Assembly: GCA_031285575.1 (NCBI GenBank)
Contig: JAITVX010000006.1
Span: forward strand, 1 to 13,220
From: Bacteroidales bacterium
Lineage (GTDB): Bacteria; Bacteroidota; Bacteroidia; Bacteroidales; VadinHA17
Length of the DNA stretch: 13,220 nt
Reading direction: 5' to 3'
Shown here: positions 1 to 5,727 of the stretch, one piece after another
How positions within the stretch are numbered: the first letter of the stretch is position 1
Layout of the letters: each line of letters opens with the position of its first letter
Notes under the pieces: generated by a model
The model's input: the letters and a program-made list of their open reading frames with translations, nothing else
What the model was told of the DNA's origin: nothing
Databases searched by the model: none
Translations under genes and position numbers: made by a program

Positions 1-1
1 G

Positions 2-367
2 ATGACAGGTCTTCAGAATGATTTCAGGATACTTAATAGCGCAGAAACCGCAAGGATTTATGAAAACAACACCGACAAGGTCGTTGCATTTACCCGCGGT
101 TCATTTTTACTTGTTTTCAATTTCCATCCCGTAAATTCATATACCGGTTACGGTATCCCTGTTGCGGGCAGGTTCAGGGTTGTCATGGATACCGACGATG
201 CCACCTTTGGCGGATCTAACAGGATAGACAGACGTATTGAATACCGTTCAATGAAAAAGGCCGAAAGAAATATTATCGACACCCAGGTTCACCTCTATCT
301 CTACCTGCCATCACGCACCGCCATTGTTTTCAGGCGGGAAGCAATAAGGAAAGCAACCGATATTTAG
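2..367 (+). CDS. glgB: 1,4-alpha-glucan branching enzyme, C-terminal part (partial)
   Basis: This is the last 121 residues of a gene entering from outside the window; the ATG at 2 is probably internal. The segment LLVFNFHPVNSYTGYGIPV (about residues 36-54), followed by a VVMDTDDATFGGSNRID stretch, is the C-terminal all-beta domain of GH13 branching enzymes. It is especially close to the eukaryotic/Bacteroidota form, where FNFHPxxSYTDYR and DSDxxxFGGxxR are conserved. The enzyme makes alpha-1,6 branches in glycogen in the cytoplasm by cutting and transferring alpha-1,4 chains. The catalytic GH13 barrel lies upstream and cannot be assessed. The gene ends 13 bases before the convergent stop of the small lipoprotein gene. 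The identification rests on motif recognition only, but the match is strong. Confidence 0.85.
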   Translation: MTGLQNDFRILNSAETARIYENNTDKVVAFTRGSFLLVFNFHPVNSYTGYGIPVAGRFRVVMDTDDATFGGSNRIDRRIEYRSMKKAERNIIDTQVHLYLYLPSRTAIVFRREAIRKATDI

Positions 368-380
368 CCGCCCCGCACCA

Positions 381-572
381 TTATAAATACGCCGGATATG
401 CGTCGTCTGGTTGCTGGCGCTGCTGCATGTTATAGCCAAACTGCGGACAGTCGCACGCCCCTTTACTGCGGCGCCTTTTCGATGCGTGGTACGAACTGTG
501 GCACGAATCGAGTACAAATATCAGCACACATGCAATCAATACAAGTCTTAAATAAGAAAATTGTGTCTTCAT
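381..572 (-). CDS. small lipoprotein of Bacteroidota CDCP type, unknown function
   Basis: This 63-residue protein has a typical lipoprotein signal: Lys at position 2, a hydrophobic stretch at about residues 8-21, then the lipobox LDSC with Cys24 as the predicted lipidated residue. The mature part is only about 40 residues. It holds a basic SKRRRSKG stretch and then CDCPQF, a pattern I associate with short, widely occurring Bacteroidota lipoproteins of unknown function. The paired Cys residues could bind metal or form a disulfide; that is inference. A TAnnTTTG box lies 29 nt upstream of the start, which supports a real gene with its own promoter. It sits downstream of dtd on the same strand (114-base gap) and converges on glgB. 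The opposite-strand open frame over the same bases lacks such features. Confidence 0.7.
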   Translation of the reverse strand: MKTQFSYLRLVLIACVLIFVLDSCHSSYHASKRRRSKGACDCPQFGYNMQQRQQPDDAYPAYL

Positions 573-601
573 ATTTTTATTTGTTTTATTACCATACGAT
601 G

Positions 602-609
602 CAAATGTA
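602..609 (-). promoter_or_regulatory. TAnnTTTG -7 box before the small lipoprotein gene
   Basis: Read on the minus strand this is TACATTTG, an exact match to the Bacteroidota -7 consensus TAnnTTTG. It lies 29 nt upstream of the ATG at 572. No clear TTTG -33 element is found at the usual 19-21 base spacing, so the call rests on the -7 match and its position. The surrounding gap 573-686 is AT-rich and holds nothing else I can name. Confidence 0.5.
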
Positions 610-686
610 CATCATATAATTGATTATTGAACCGGATGATATATATTTTTATGTCTTAATTGTATCCATCCATCTGTTTAGAAGCG

Positions 687-1139
687 TTACTCCTTTTCTT
701 TTGTGTCAATTATTAAGGTAACGGGCCCATCGTTTGTGAGTTCAATTTTCATCATGGCGCCAAACCGGCCTGTTGCAACAGGTTTTTTGCTGAGTTCCGA
801 CAGTCTTTCCACAAACAGGTTATAGAGCGGCAACGCTTTTTCAGGCCGTGCAGCTCTGATATATGATGGGCGGGAGCCCTTTTTCGTTTTTGCATGAAGT
901 GTAAACTGGCTTACAACCATTATTTCGCTGTTAGTGTCGAGTGCCGACAGGTTCATAACTCCGCTGTTATCGTCGAAAATCCTGAGCTGCGTAATTTTGG
1001 CGCTCAGCCATTCAACATCGTGTTCATTGTCGGCATCTTCAATTCCTGCAAGCACAAGCAACCCGCTGCCGATTGAGGAAAACAGCCGGTTGTCTATTGA
1101 AACAGACGCTTTGGAAACTCTTTGTACTACGGCTCTCAT
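687..1139 (-). CDS. dtd: D-aminoacyl-tRNA deacylase
   Basis: A 150-residue protein, the usual length for bacterial DTD. It begins MRAVVQRVSKASVSID, the standard N-terminus of the family. It carries both active-site signatures: SQFTL at residues 77-81, and the cross-subunit Gly-cisPro motif in NDGPVTL (Gly138-Pro139). DTD is a cytoplasmic homodimer that hydrolyses D-amino acids, and mischarged glycine, from tRNA, so it protects translation from wrong-handed residues. The start is fixed by the family N-terminus. It is divergent from mntP across a 116-base gap and lies upstream of the small lipoprotein gene, but the 114-base gap with its own promoter box argues against strict co-transcription. 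Nothing looks damaged. Confidence 0.95.
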   Translation of the reverse strand: MRAVVQRVSKASVSIDNRLFSSIGSGLLVLAGIEDADNEHDVEWLSAKITQLRIFDDNSGVMNLSALDTNSEIMVVSQFTLHAKTKKGSRPSYIRAARPEKALPLYNLFVERLSELSKKPVATGRFGAMMKIELTNDGPVTLIIDTKEKE

Positions 1140-1226
1140 TTTATTATTACGGTAATTTTTGCAGTAAAATTATGTATTTGCAGCCAAAAGCGGTAACAAG
1201 CCAGACAATATTTTCATAATGATTGT

Positions 1227-1234
1227 TACATTTG
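1227..1234 (+). promoter_or_regulatory. TAnnTTTG -7 box before mntP
   Basis: TACATTTG matches the Bacteroidota -7 consensus and ends 21 nt before the mntP ATG, giving a short leader. No good -33 TTTG is seen. I looked for a yybP-ykoY type manganese riboswitch, a known regulator of mntP in other phyla. With a leader this short there is no room for one. Confidence 0.5.
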
Positions 1235-1255
1235 TCTTTTTTACGTTAGGTATAT

Positions 1256-1819
1256 ATGGATTATATAACAATTTTTGCAATAGCGCTTGGCTTGTCGTTT
1301 GATACGTTTGCCGTGTCTCTGTCGTTAGGTATTGTTAAAAACAGGATACTTTTCCTGCAGGCTGCGGGCGTAGCGTTTATAATGGCTTTTTTCCAGGGGG
1401 GGCTTACGGTGACCGGGTATTTTCTCGGTTCGGTAATATCGGAATGGGTTAAGGCTGCCGATCACTGGATTGCATTGGTATTGCTGGGCTTTCTGGGTGT
1501 AAGGATGATAAGAGAGGGCTTCAGCAGGAAGGAAAAAGACGAAAAGAAAGATTTTTCAAACGGTATTACTCTTATAGCGATGGCTCTTGGAACAAGTATC
1601 GATGCTTTTGCAGTGGGCATAAGCCTGGCGTTTCTGAGCGTCAGGATATGGAGTTCGGGAATAATTATAGGGGCTGTAACGTTTTTAGCATCAATGATTG
1701 CCATCGGGGTAGGAAAGTCGGCCGGCATAAAGTCGGGCAGCAGGGTTGAGGCGATAGGCGGTTTTATACTTGTGGCAATAGGCGTAAAGATATTCCTTGA
1801 ACACATGTTAGGCTTCTGA
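1256..1819 (+). CDS. mntP: manganese efflux pump MntP
   Basis: A 187-residue, very hydrophobic inner-membrane protein with two homologous halves of about three membrane segments each, as in the MntP (YebN/UPF0059) family, whose usual length is about 188. The paired signatures are GLSFDTFAVSLSLGI (residues 12-26, Asp16) and LGTSIDAFAVGISLAF (residues 111-126, Asp116). These Asp residues correspond to the acidic residues needed for Mn2+ export in the E. coli protein. A charged cytoplasmic loop RKEKDEKKD (91-99) separates the halves. The protein exports Mn2+ and so limits manganese toxicity. The ATG at 1256 is the natural family start. The last 12 bases overlap the 3' end of the convergent PHP gene. 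The gene is intact. Confidence 0.93.
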   Translation: MDYITIFAIALGLSFDTFAVSLSLGIVKNRILFLQAAGVAFIMAFFQGGLTVTGYFLGSVISEWVKAADHWIALVLLGFLGVRMIREGFSRKEKDEKKDFSNGITLIAMALGTSIDAFAVGISLAFLSVRIWSSGIIIGAVTFLASMIAIGVGKSAGIKSGSRVEAIGGFILVAIGVKIFLEHMLGF

Positions 1820-2605
1820 CCGGAAAGGAACCATTGTTCGTCTGCGGTTTTCAAAAACAGCCATTTCGGTAAATCCCGTGTCGCGCAGCAAGTCATATGC
1901 TTCGTCGAAATACTGGGCAGTGCGGCTGTTAATATGAGCGTCGGAGTTTACGCACACGGGCACGTTTTCGTCGCAGAACACGTGCAGCAGTTTCTTGTCG
2001 GGAAAAAAATCCCCCAAAGGGCGGTTGCGTCCGTTGGTATTTATTTCAAATGCAACATTGTGCTGCCTCATTGACGAAGCAAGTTTCCTGTATAGCGGTT
2101 CGGGGTTTATATCTGTTTCATACCCAAACAGCCGTATAAGATCGCAATGGCCTATTATGTCGAACAGTTCAGAAGAAACTGCTTCAATAACAATGTCGAA
2201 ATATGCTTCAAAAATTTTATTATAATCTTTCCCTTCATAAAATTCCGGGCCCAAATCTACCGTACTGTCTCCCATATAGTGGACAGAACCGATAAGATAA
2301 TCAACCTTTAGCGGAGAAAGGAATTCGCCGAGTTCCTTTTCCTTTCCAGGAAAAAAGTCAACTTCCAAACCTGTCTTAATCTTTATTTCATTGCAGCTAT
2401 TGCGCAGGCTCTTTAAGTGGCCGAGGTATTTTCCGAGTTCGGAAACATCCATTGTCCACGGCTCCCTGGCGCGAAACAGAGTAAGATGATCGGAAAAGCC
2501 AATCTCTTTCAGTCCTGCCGCAACGGCCGTGACAATATAGTCTTCAGGAGCCGATTTGCCATCGCTGTAAAAAGTGTGAATATGGTAATCCGTTTTGTAT
2601 ATCAT
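1808..2605 (-). CDS. PHP-domain histidinol-phosphatase-like phosphoesterase
   Basis: A 265-residue single-domain PHP protein. The trinuclear metal-site motifs appear in order: HIH (His8, His10), SDG (Asp15), SDH (His40), GLEVDF (Glu81), GSVHY (His109), GHCD (His153) and NSDAH (Asp222, His224). Length and motif set fit the HisJ/HisK-type histidinol-phosphate phosphatase branch, which removes phosphate from L-histidinol phosphate in the penultimate steps of histidine synthesis. No other his genes are nearby, so an alternative small phosphate monoester substrate is possible. It overlaps the 3' end of mntP by 12 bases tail to tail, and it is divergent from the Crp-like regulator across 109 bases that hold a -7 box for each gene. 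Confidence 0.85.
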   Translation of the reverse strand: MIYKTDYHIHTFYSDGKSAPEDYIVTAVAAGLKEIGFSDHLTLFRAREPWTMDVSELGKYLGHLKSLRNSCNEIKIKTGLEVDFFPGKEKELGEFLSPLKVDYLIGSVHYMGDSTVDLGPEFYEGKDYNKIFEAYFDIVIEAVSSELFDIIGHCDLIRLFGYETDINPEPLYRKLASSMRQHNVAFEINTNGRNRPLGDFFPDKKLLHVFCDENVPVCVNSDAHINSRTAQYFDEAYDLLRDTGFTEMAVFENRRRTMVPFRSEA

Positions 2606-2630
2606 CTATTTGGATCTTAGTTTCAGTGCA

Positions 2631-2638
2631 CAAATTTA
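2631..2638 (-). promoter_or_regulatory. TAnnTTTG -7 box before the PHP gene
   Basis: On the minus strand this reads TAAATTTG, an exact match to the Bacteroidota -7 consensus, 25 nt before the start of the PHP gene. The -33 region is not convincing. It forms the left half of a divergent promoter region shared with the Crp-like regulator. Confidence 0.5.
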
Positions 2639-2692
2639 GCCTTAATTTCGTGATAAAACGAAAAAACAAAACCTGCATTTATGAAATTTTTA

Positions 2693-2700
2693 TAAATTTG
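2693..2700 (+). promoter_or_regulatory. TAnnTTTG -7 box before the Crp/Fnr-like regulator
   Basis: TAAATTTG is an exact -7 consensus match. Its last base is the G of the possible GTG start at 2700, so transcription would begin downstream of that codon. This favours the ATG at 2715 as the true start, 14 nt after the box. No strong -33 element is seen. Confidence 0.5.
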
Positions 2701-2714
2701 TGAAAACATTAGAG

Positions 2715-3407
2715 ATGATTGAAGAAAATACATACTGCAATTGTGAACGGTGCGACTTCCGCAATATTCTGGAATCATGCTTCGATTCCAAAACATTAGA
2801 CTATATAGCCAGGCATAAAAAAGAACTGCTGATTAAAAAAGGTGAAGTTATAAACAGAGAAGGAGACAGGATTACCGATTTCAAATATCTGAAAAAGGGC
2901 ATCGTAAAGCTTTACCGCAAGACAGTAGCTGGAGAGCAGATTATAACTGTTACCAAATCGTTTAAGTTTATTGCCAGCATGAGTGCCTTTTCGGAAACAG
3001 AATATCCATACTCCATGCTGGCACTCGAAGATTCGACAGTATGCGCTATAAACCTCGATATAATTATACAGTTTATGCATGGCAACGGCAAGTTTGCCGC
3101 CGAGTTGCTTGCCCGTATATCGAAAATTAACGATAAGATAATAAGGCAGAATCTTGATATAAGGCAAAAAAACCTCAGCGGCAGGATAGCCTATGCAATT
3201 TTATGTTTCTCGAAAGACGTATATAAATCGAAATCATTCATGCTGCACATTTCGCGACAGGAATTTGCCGACTATATAGGCATGAGCTCTGCCAACGTAA
3301 TAAGGACACTGTCTGAGTTAAAGCACGGCGGAATAATAAAAACATCGGGGAAGATAATTGAAATTATCGACATGGACAGGCTTGAGGTTATATCAAAACT
3401 CGGATAA
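2715..3407 (+). CDS. Crp/Fnr-family regulator with Fnr-like cysteine set
   Basis: A 230-residue cytoplasmic transcription factor, counted from ATG 2715; GTG 2700 would add five residues but lies in the -7 box. A cyclic-nucleotide-binding-like beta-roll covers about residues 25-115, followed by a long dimer helix and a C-terminal helix-turn-helix around RQEFADYIGMSSANVIRTL. The N-terminus has Cys8, Cys10, Cys13 and Cys22, and a further Cys110 in ALEDSTVCAI. That last motif lines up with ALETSMVCEI of E. coli FNR, whose Cys122 is a [4Fe-4S] ligand; Cys10/Cys13/Cys22 fall near FNR Cys20/23/29. An oxygen- or NO-sensing iron-sulfur role is therefore plausible but inferred. In the recognition helix the FNR Glu209/Ser212 positions read Ala and Ile while Arg213 is kept, so its DNA site should differ from FNR's. 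It is convergent with recO. Confidence 0.88.
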   Translation: MIEENTYCNCERCDFRNILESCFDSKTLDYIARHKKELLIKKGEVINREGDRITDFKYLKKGIVKLYRKTVAGEQIITVTKSFKFIASMSAFSETEYPYSMLALEDSTVCAINLDIIIQFMHGNGKFAAELLARISKINDKIIRQNLDIRQKNLSGRIAYAILCFSKDVYKSKSFMLHISRQEFADYIGMSSANVIRTLSELKHGGIIKTSGKIIEIIDMDRLEVISKLG

Positions 3408-3457
3408 CGTTGCGACTGCGCTGTCATGGGGTAATTAACCGGAGGCAGTGCGTCATT

Positions 3458-4180
3458 CTACCCGAAAATATCCCTCATGGTGTCGAGCGATTTGATGTGC
3501 ATCAGGCCGGGAAGGTGGAGGTTGTAGTAGCCAATAATATCTTCAAGCACGGAGCTTCTGCGGCTGCCTGTCATGGCAATGTGTTTTACACCGTCGAATG
3601 AAGAGTCGAATATCTGCGCAAGTATCGACGAGTTTTCAGCATCCGAGTAGTATCCGTGCACTGGCGGCAGTGCTGAGAAGCATCCGTTCTGCATGTCGAA
3701 AAAGGCATTACTGCCTGCGGTATTCCGGCCAGGCTCGAAGCCGAGATAGCTGCTTAGCGCCGCCAAAAAGGCAAGGTGGAAGTTGGCAAATCCTTCGTCT
3801 GCACTGTCGTAATACTTAACCGAATCTTCAATGAAGTCGAACAGCGCTTCGCTGGGGCTTTCTTCCCTGAGAACAGAGACAAGAACTTCACCGAGAAACA
3901 TGGCTACACAACTTTTCCTCACGTCGGCGTATATGTTGTGTGGGGCAAAGGAAACGGTCGGTTCCTTCAGTGTCTGCAGTTCACGCGACTGCCTGTGGTA
4001 TATCTCGAGGTCGAGTACAAACAGCGGCTGAAACATTATGCCGTGCCGTCCCTTTCTGCGTCCCGAGCCTTTTACCATAAGCGCAAGACGGCCGTATTCT
4101 CTCGAATAGAGGCGTGCTATGATACCCGAATCGGAATACTTTACCGGGTTAAGGGCGATACATCTGGTTTTTACAAGCAT
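3458..4180 (-). CDS. recO: DNA repair protein RecO
   Basis: A 240-residue protein starting MLVKTRCIALNPVKYSDSG. This is the RecO OB-fold N-terminus, and a few residues on comes YGRLALMVKGSGRRKGRHG, rich in basic residues. RecO works with RecR and RecF to load RecA onto SSB-coated single strands and anneals complementary strands. A helical C-terminal domain follows (about residues 85-240). The four-Cys zinc site seen in many RecO proteins is absent: the region NGCFSALPPVHGY has one Cys. As far as I know that is usual in Bacteroidota. I chose ATG 4180 over the in-frame TTG at 4192 because the family starts ML-KT and because the TTG lies inside the promoter box. It is divergent from the cyclase gene (45-base gap) and convergent with the Crp-like gene (50-base gap). 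Confidence 0.92.
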   Translation of the reverse strand: MLVKTRCIALNPVKYSDSGIIARLYSREYGRLALMVKGSGRRKGRHGIMFQPLFVLDLEIYHRQSRELQTLKEPTVSFAPHNIYADVRKSCVAMFLGEVLVSVLREESPSEALFDFIEDSVKYYDSADEGFANFHLAFLAALSSYLGFEPGRNTAGSNAFFDMQNGCFSALPPVHGYYSDAENSSILAQIFDSSFDGVKHIAMTGSRRSSVLEDIIGYYNLHLPGLMHIKSLDTMRDIFG

Positions 4181-4189
4181 TTTTTTATT

Positions 4190-4197
4190 CAAATGTA
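4190..4197 (-). promoter_or_regulatory. recO: TAnnTTTG -7 box before recO
   Basis: On the minus strand this is TACATTTG, an exact -7 match ending 9 nt before the recO ATG. Transcription would start a few bases before the start codon, giving a nearly leaderless message. The box overlaps both the alternative recO TTG at 4192 and the upstream in-frame ATG (4193) of the cyclase gene, so it argues against both longer starts. Confidence 0.5.
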
Positions 4198-4203
4198 TTA
4201 CAT

Positions 4204-4221
4204 TTACCGGATAATTACCGG
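4204..4221. repeat. direct repeat TTACCGG x2 in the recO/cyclase divergent gap
   Basis: TTACCGG occurs at 4204-4210 and again at 4215-4221, 11 bases apart start to start, about one helical turn. It sits between the recO -7 box and the cyclase ATG at 4226. The spacing and place would suit a small operator bound on one face of the DNA, but in so short a gap chance is also possible. Confidence 0.3.
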
Positions 4222-4225
4222 AAAA

Positions 4226-5629
4226 ATGACAAAAATAAGCTCCGACGAACTTTTAAAACGAATAGCCCGCCTTGCAAAGCATAACCGCGAACTTGAAGAG
4301 CTGGTAAAAAAACTCGAAAAACAGAACACAGACCTTTTGGCCGACAATGAAAAACTTAAATCGCTAAACACCGGAATCGCCGGCAGCGTAAAATCCGGTA
4401 AACAGGGCGGCAAAAAAGGCAGCACATCAAGGTTCGACATGGCAACGGTAATGTTTGCAGGCATAGGCGGCTTCTCGCGGCATGTTGAAGGCATGGACAC
4501 GTCGGCACTGATGGACGAGCTGGATGAAATAATGTGCCAATTTGACGCAATAACGTCCCGCCGCGGCATGGAAAAGATAAAAACACTGGGCGACAACTAC
4601 CTGTGTGCCGGAGGAATACCCGACAAAAACATGGCAAGCCCGGTTGAAGCAGTAATGGCCGCCATCGAAATGTGCAGCTTCCTCGACAGGTATGAGGCAG
4701 AAAAACGCAGTAGCGGCAGGATATGGGAACTGCGAACAGGAATATACACCGGAACGGTTACGGCAGCAGTGTTGGGCAAAAGGAAGCTCAGCTACGACCT
4801 GCGGGGCGACACCGTTAACACCGTAAGCCGCATGGCAGCAGTTGCCGGCGGCGGAGAGATACTCGTTTCGGCGGCAACATGCGAACTGGCAGGGGAACTG
4901 TTCGACTGCGAATACTTCGGCAGGCTACCCGTAAAATACAGTGACAGCCTGCAGCTGTTTCGCGTAAGGCGGCTAAGACCCGAATACTCGTCAGATGAAC
5001 ATGGAACGGCCGCCAGCGGCGCATTCGGCACAAAGCTTGCACTCATCAGGTTTACCGACATGCAGGAAATGATGCTCGACAGGCTTGAACGCGAACTGCC
5101 GGCCGGCCTCCAGTACCACAACGTGAAGCACACCGTTGATGTAGTTACCGAAACCGAACTTATAGGCTGGAGCGAAGGATGCACCGACGAAGAGCTGCTG
5201 CTGCTCAAAACCGCCGCACTGTTCCACGACGCAGGCCACACCGTATCGTACGACAACCACGAGTACCACAGCACACAGATTGCCCGCCAGGTGCTGCCCT
5301 CATACGGCTACACCGCCGCACAGACCGACCGTATATGCAGCATAATAATGGCCACACAGCTCCCGCCGCACCCCGCCAACCTCCTCGAACGCATAATCTG
5401 CGACTCCGACCTCGACTACCTTGGCCGCAGCGACTTCATCCCCGTGTCGAACACCCTCTACGAAGAACTGAAAGCCCTTGGCAAAGCCGGCTCGCTGAAC
5501 GACTGGAACCGCATGCAGGTAAGGTTCATAACCGGCCACCAGTACTTTACCGCCACCGCCCGCCACCTGCGCGAGGTAAACAAACAGCAGCAGATAGAAC
5601 GCATACGGAGCCTGATAACGGATATTTAA
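4226..5629 (+). CDS. class III nucleotidyl cyclase domain fused to an HD phosphohydrolase domain
   Basis: A 467-residue soluble protein. Residues 5-50 form a charged coiled coil (heptad-like Leu). Residues about 70-245 are a class III cyclase domain and 270-460 an HD domain. In the cyclase, Lys119 (EKIKTLGD) and Asp191 (SYDLRGD) are the adenine-specifying pair, Asp123 is the second metal ligand, and Asn198/Arg202 are the transition-state residues. However, the first metal Asp of FxDI is Gly79 (FAGI), encoded by GGC at 4460-4462, one base from GAC. In the HD part, YHNVKHT (His298, His302), ALFHDAGH (His334, Asp335, His338) and ICDSD (Asp393/395) give a full HD metal set that resembles cyclic nucleotide phosphodiesterases. 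A catalytically weak cyclase domain regulating an active hydrolase is plausible but inferred. The frame is open upstream to 3776, but that part is antisense to recO; ATG 4226 is the sensible start. Confidence 0.85.
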   Translation: MTKISSDELLKRIARLAKHNRELEELVKKLEKQNTDLLADNEKLKSLNTGIAGSVKSGKQGGKKGSTSRFDMATVMFAGIGGFSRHVEGMDTSALMDELDEIMCQFDAITSRRGMEKIKTLGDNYLCAGGIPDKNMASPVEAVMAAIEMCSFLDRYEAEKRSSGRIWELRTGIYTGTVTAAVLGKRKLSYDLRGDTVNTVSRMAAVAGGGEILVSAATCELAGELFDCEYFGRLPVKYSDSLQLFRVRRLRPEYSSDEHGTAASGAFGTKLALIRFTDMQEMMLDRLERELPAGLQYHNVKHTVDVVTETELIGWSEGCTDEELLLLKTAALFHDAGHTVSYDNHEYHSTQIARQVLPSYGYTAAQTDRICSIIMATQLPPHPANLLERIICDSDLDYLGRSDFIPVSNTLYEELKALGKAGSLNDWNRMQVRFITGHQYFTATARHLREVNKQQQIERIRSLITDI

Positions 5630-5663
5630 TTTCCATTTTCCCGATAAGTCCTGATATGTTTCA

Positions 5664-5671
5664 TACATTTG
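5664..5671 (+). promoter_or_regulatory. polA: TAnnTTTG -7 box before polA
   Basis: TACATTTG is an exact -7 match 56 nt before the polA ATG. A transcript from it would begin at roughly 5677-5679, inside the left arm of the hairpin at 5675-5700. Only a poor -33 candidate (TTTTC at 5636-5640, spacing too long) is present. Confidence 0.45.
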
Positions 5672-5674
5672 CAG

Positions 5675-5704
5675 ACTGCCGGCAGAGGTTGTACGGCAGT
5701 TTTT
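5675..5704 (+). terminator. rho-independent-like terminator after the cyclase-HD gene
   Basis: ACTGCCG (5675-5681) pairs perfectly with CGGCAGT (5694-5700) around a 12-base loop and is followed by a run of T (5700-5704). It lies 45 bases past the cyclase-HD stop. The stem is 7 bp with good GC content; the T run is short. A polA leader role is the alternative. Confidence 0.5.
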
Positions 5705-5727
5705 ATTAACGGTAAAATATAAATATC

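Noticed and set aside
1140..1255. Manganese riboswitch (yybP-ykoY) before mntP
   Set aside because: The likely transcription start leaves a leader of about 15 bases and no conserved riboswitch core was seen.
4192..4192. TTG start giving RecO four extra residues
   Set aside because: The codon lies within the -7 box at 4190-4197 and RecO proteins begin ML-KT, which fits ATG 4180.
3776..4225. Upstream extension of the cyclase-HD frame by 150 codons
   Set aside because: It runs antisense through recO, has no domain, and the recO promoter box and the family start both place the boundary after 4197.
4792..5274. 160-codon antisense frame in the cyclase-HD gene
   Set aside because: Its serine-rich composition is the complement of the coding strand's codon pattern; the sense strand holds full domain motifs.
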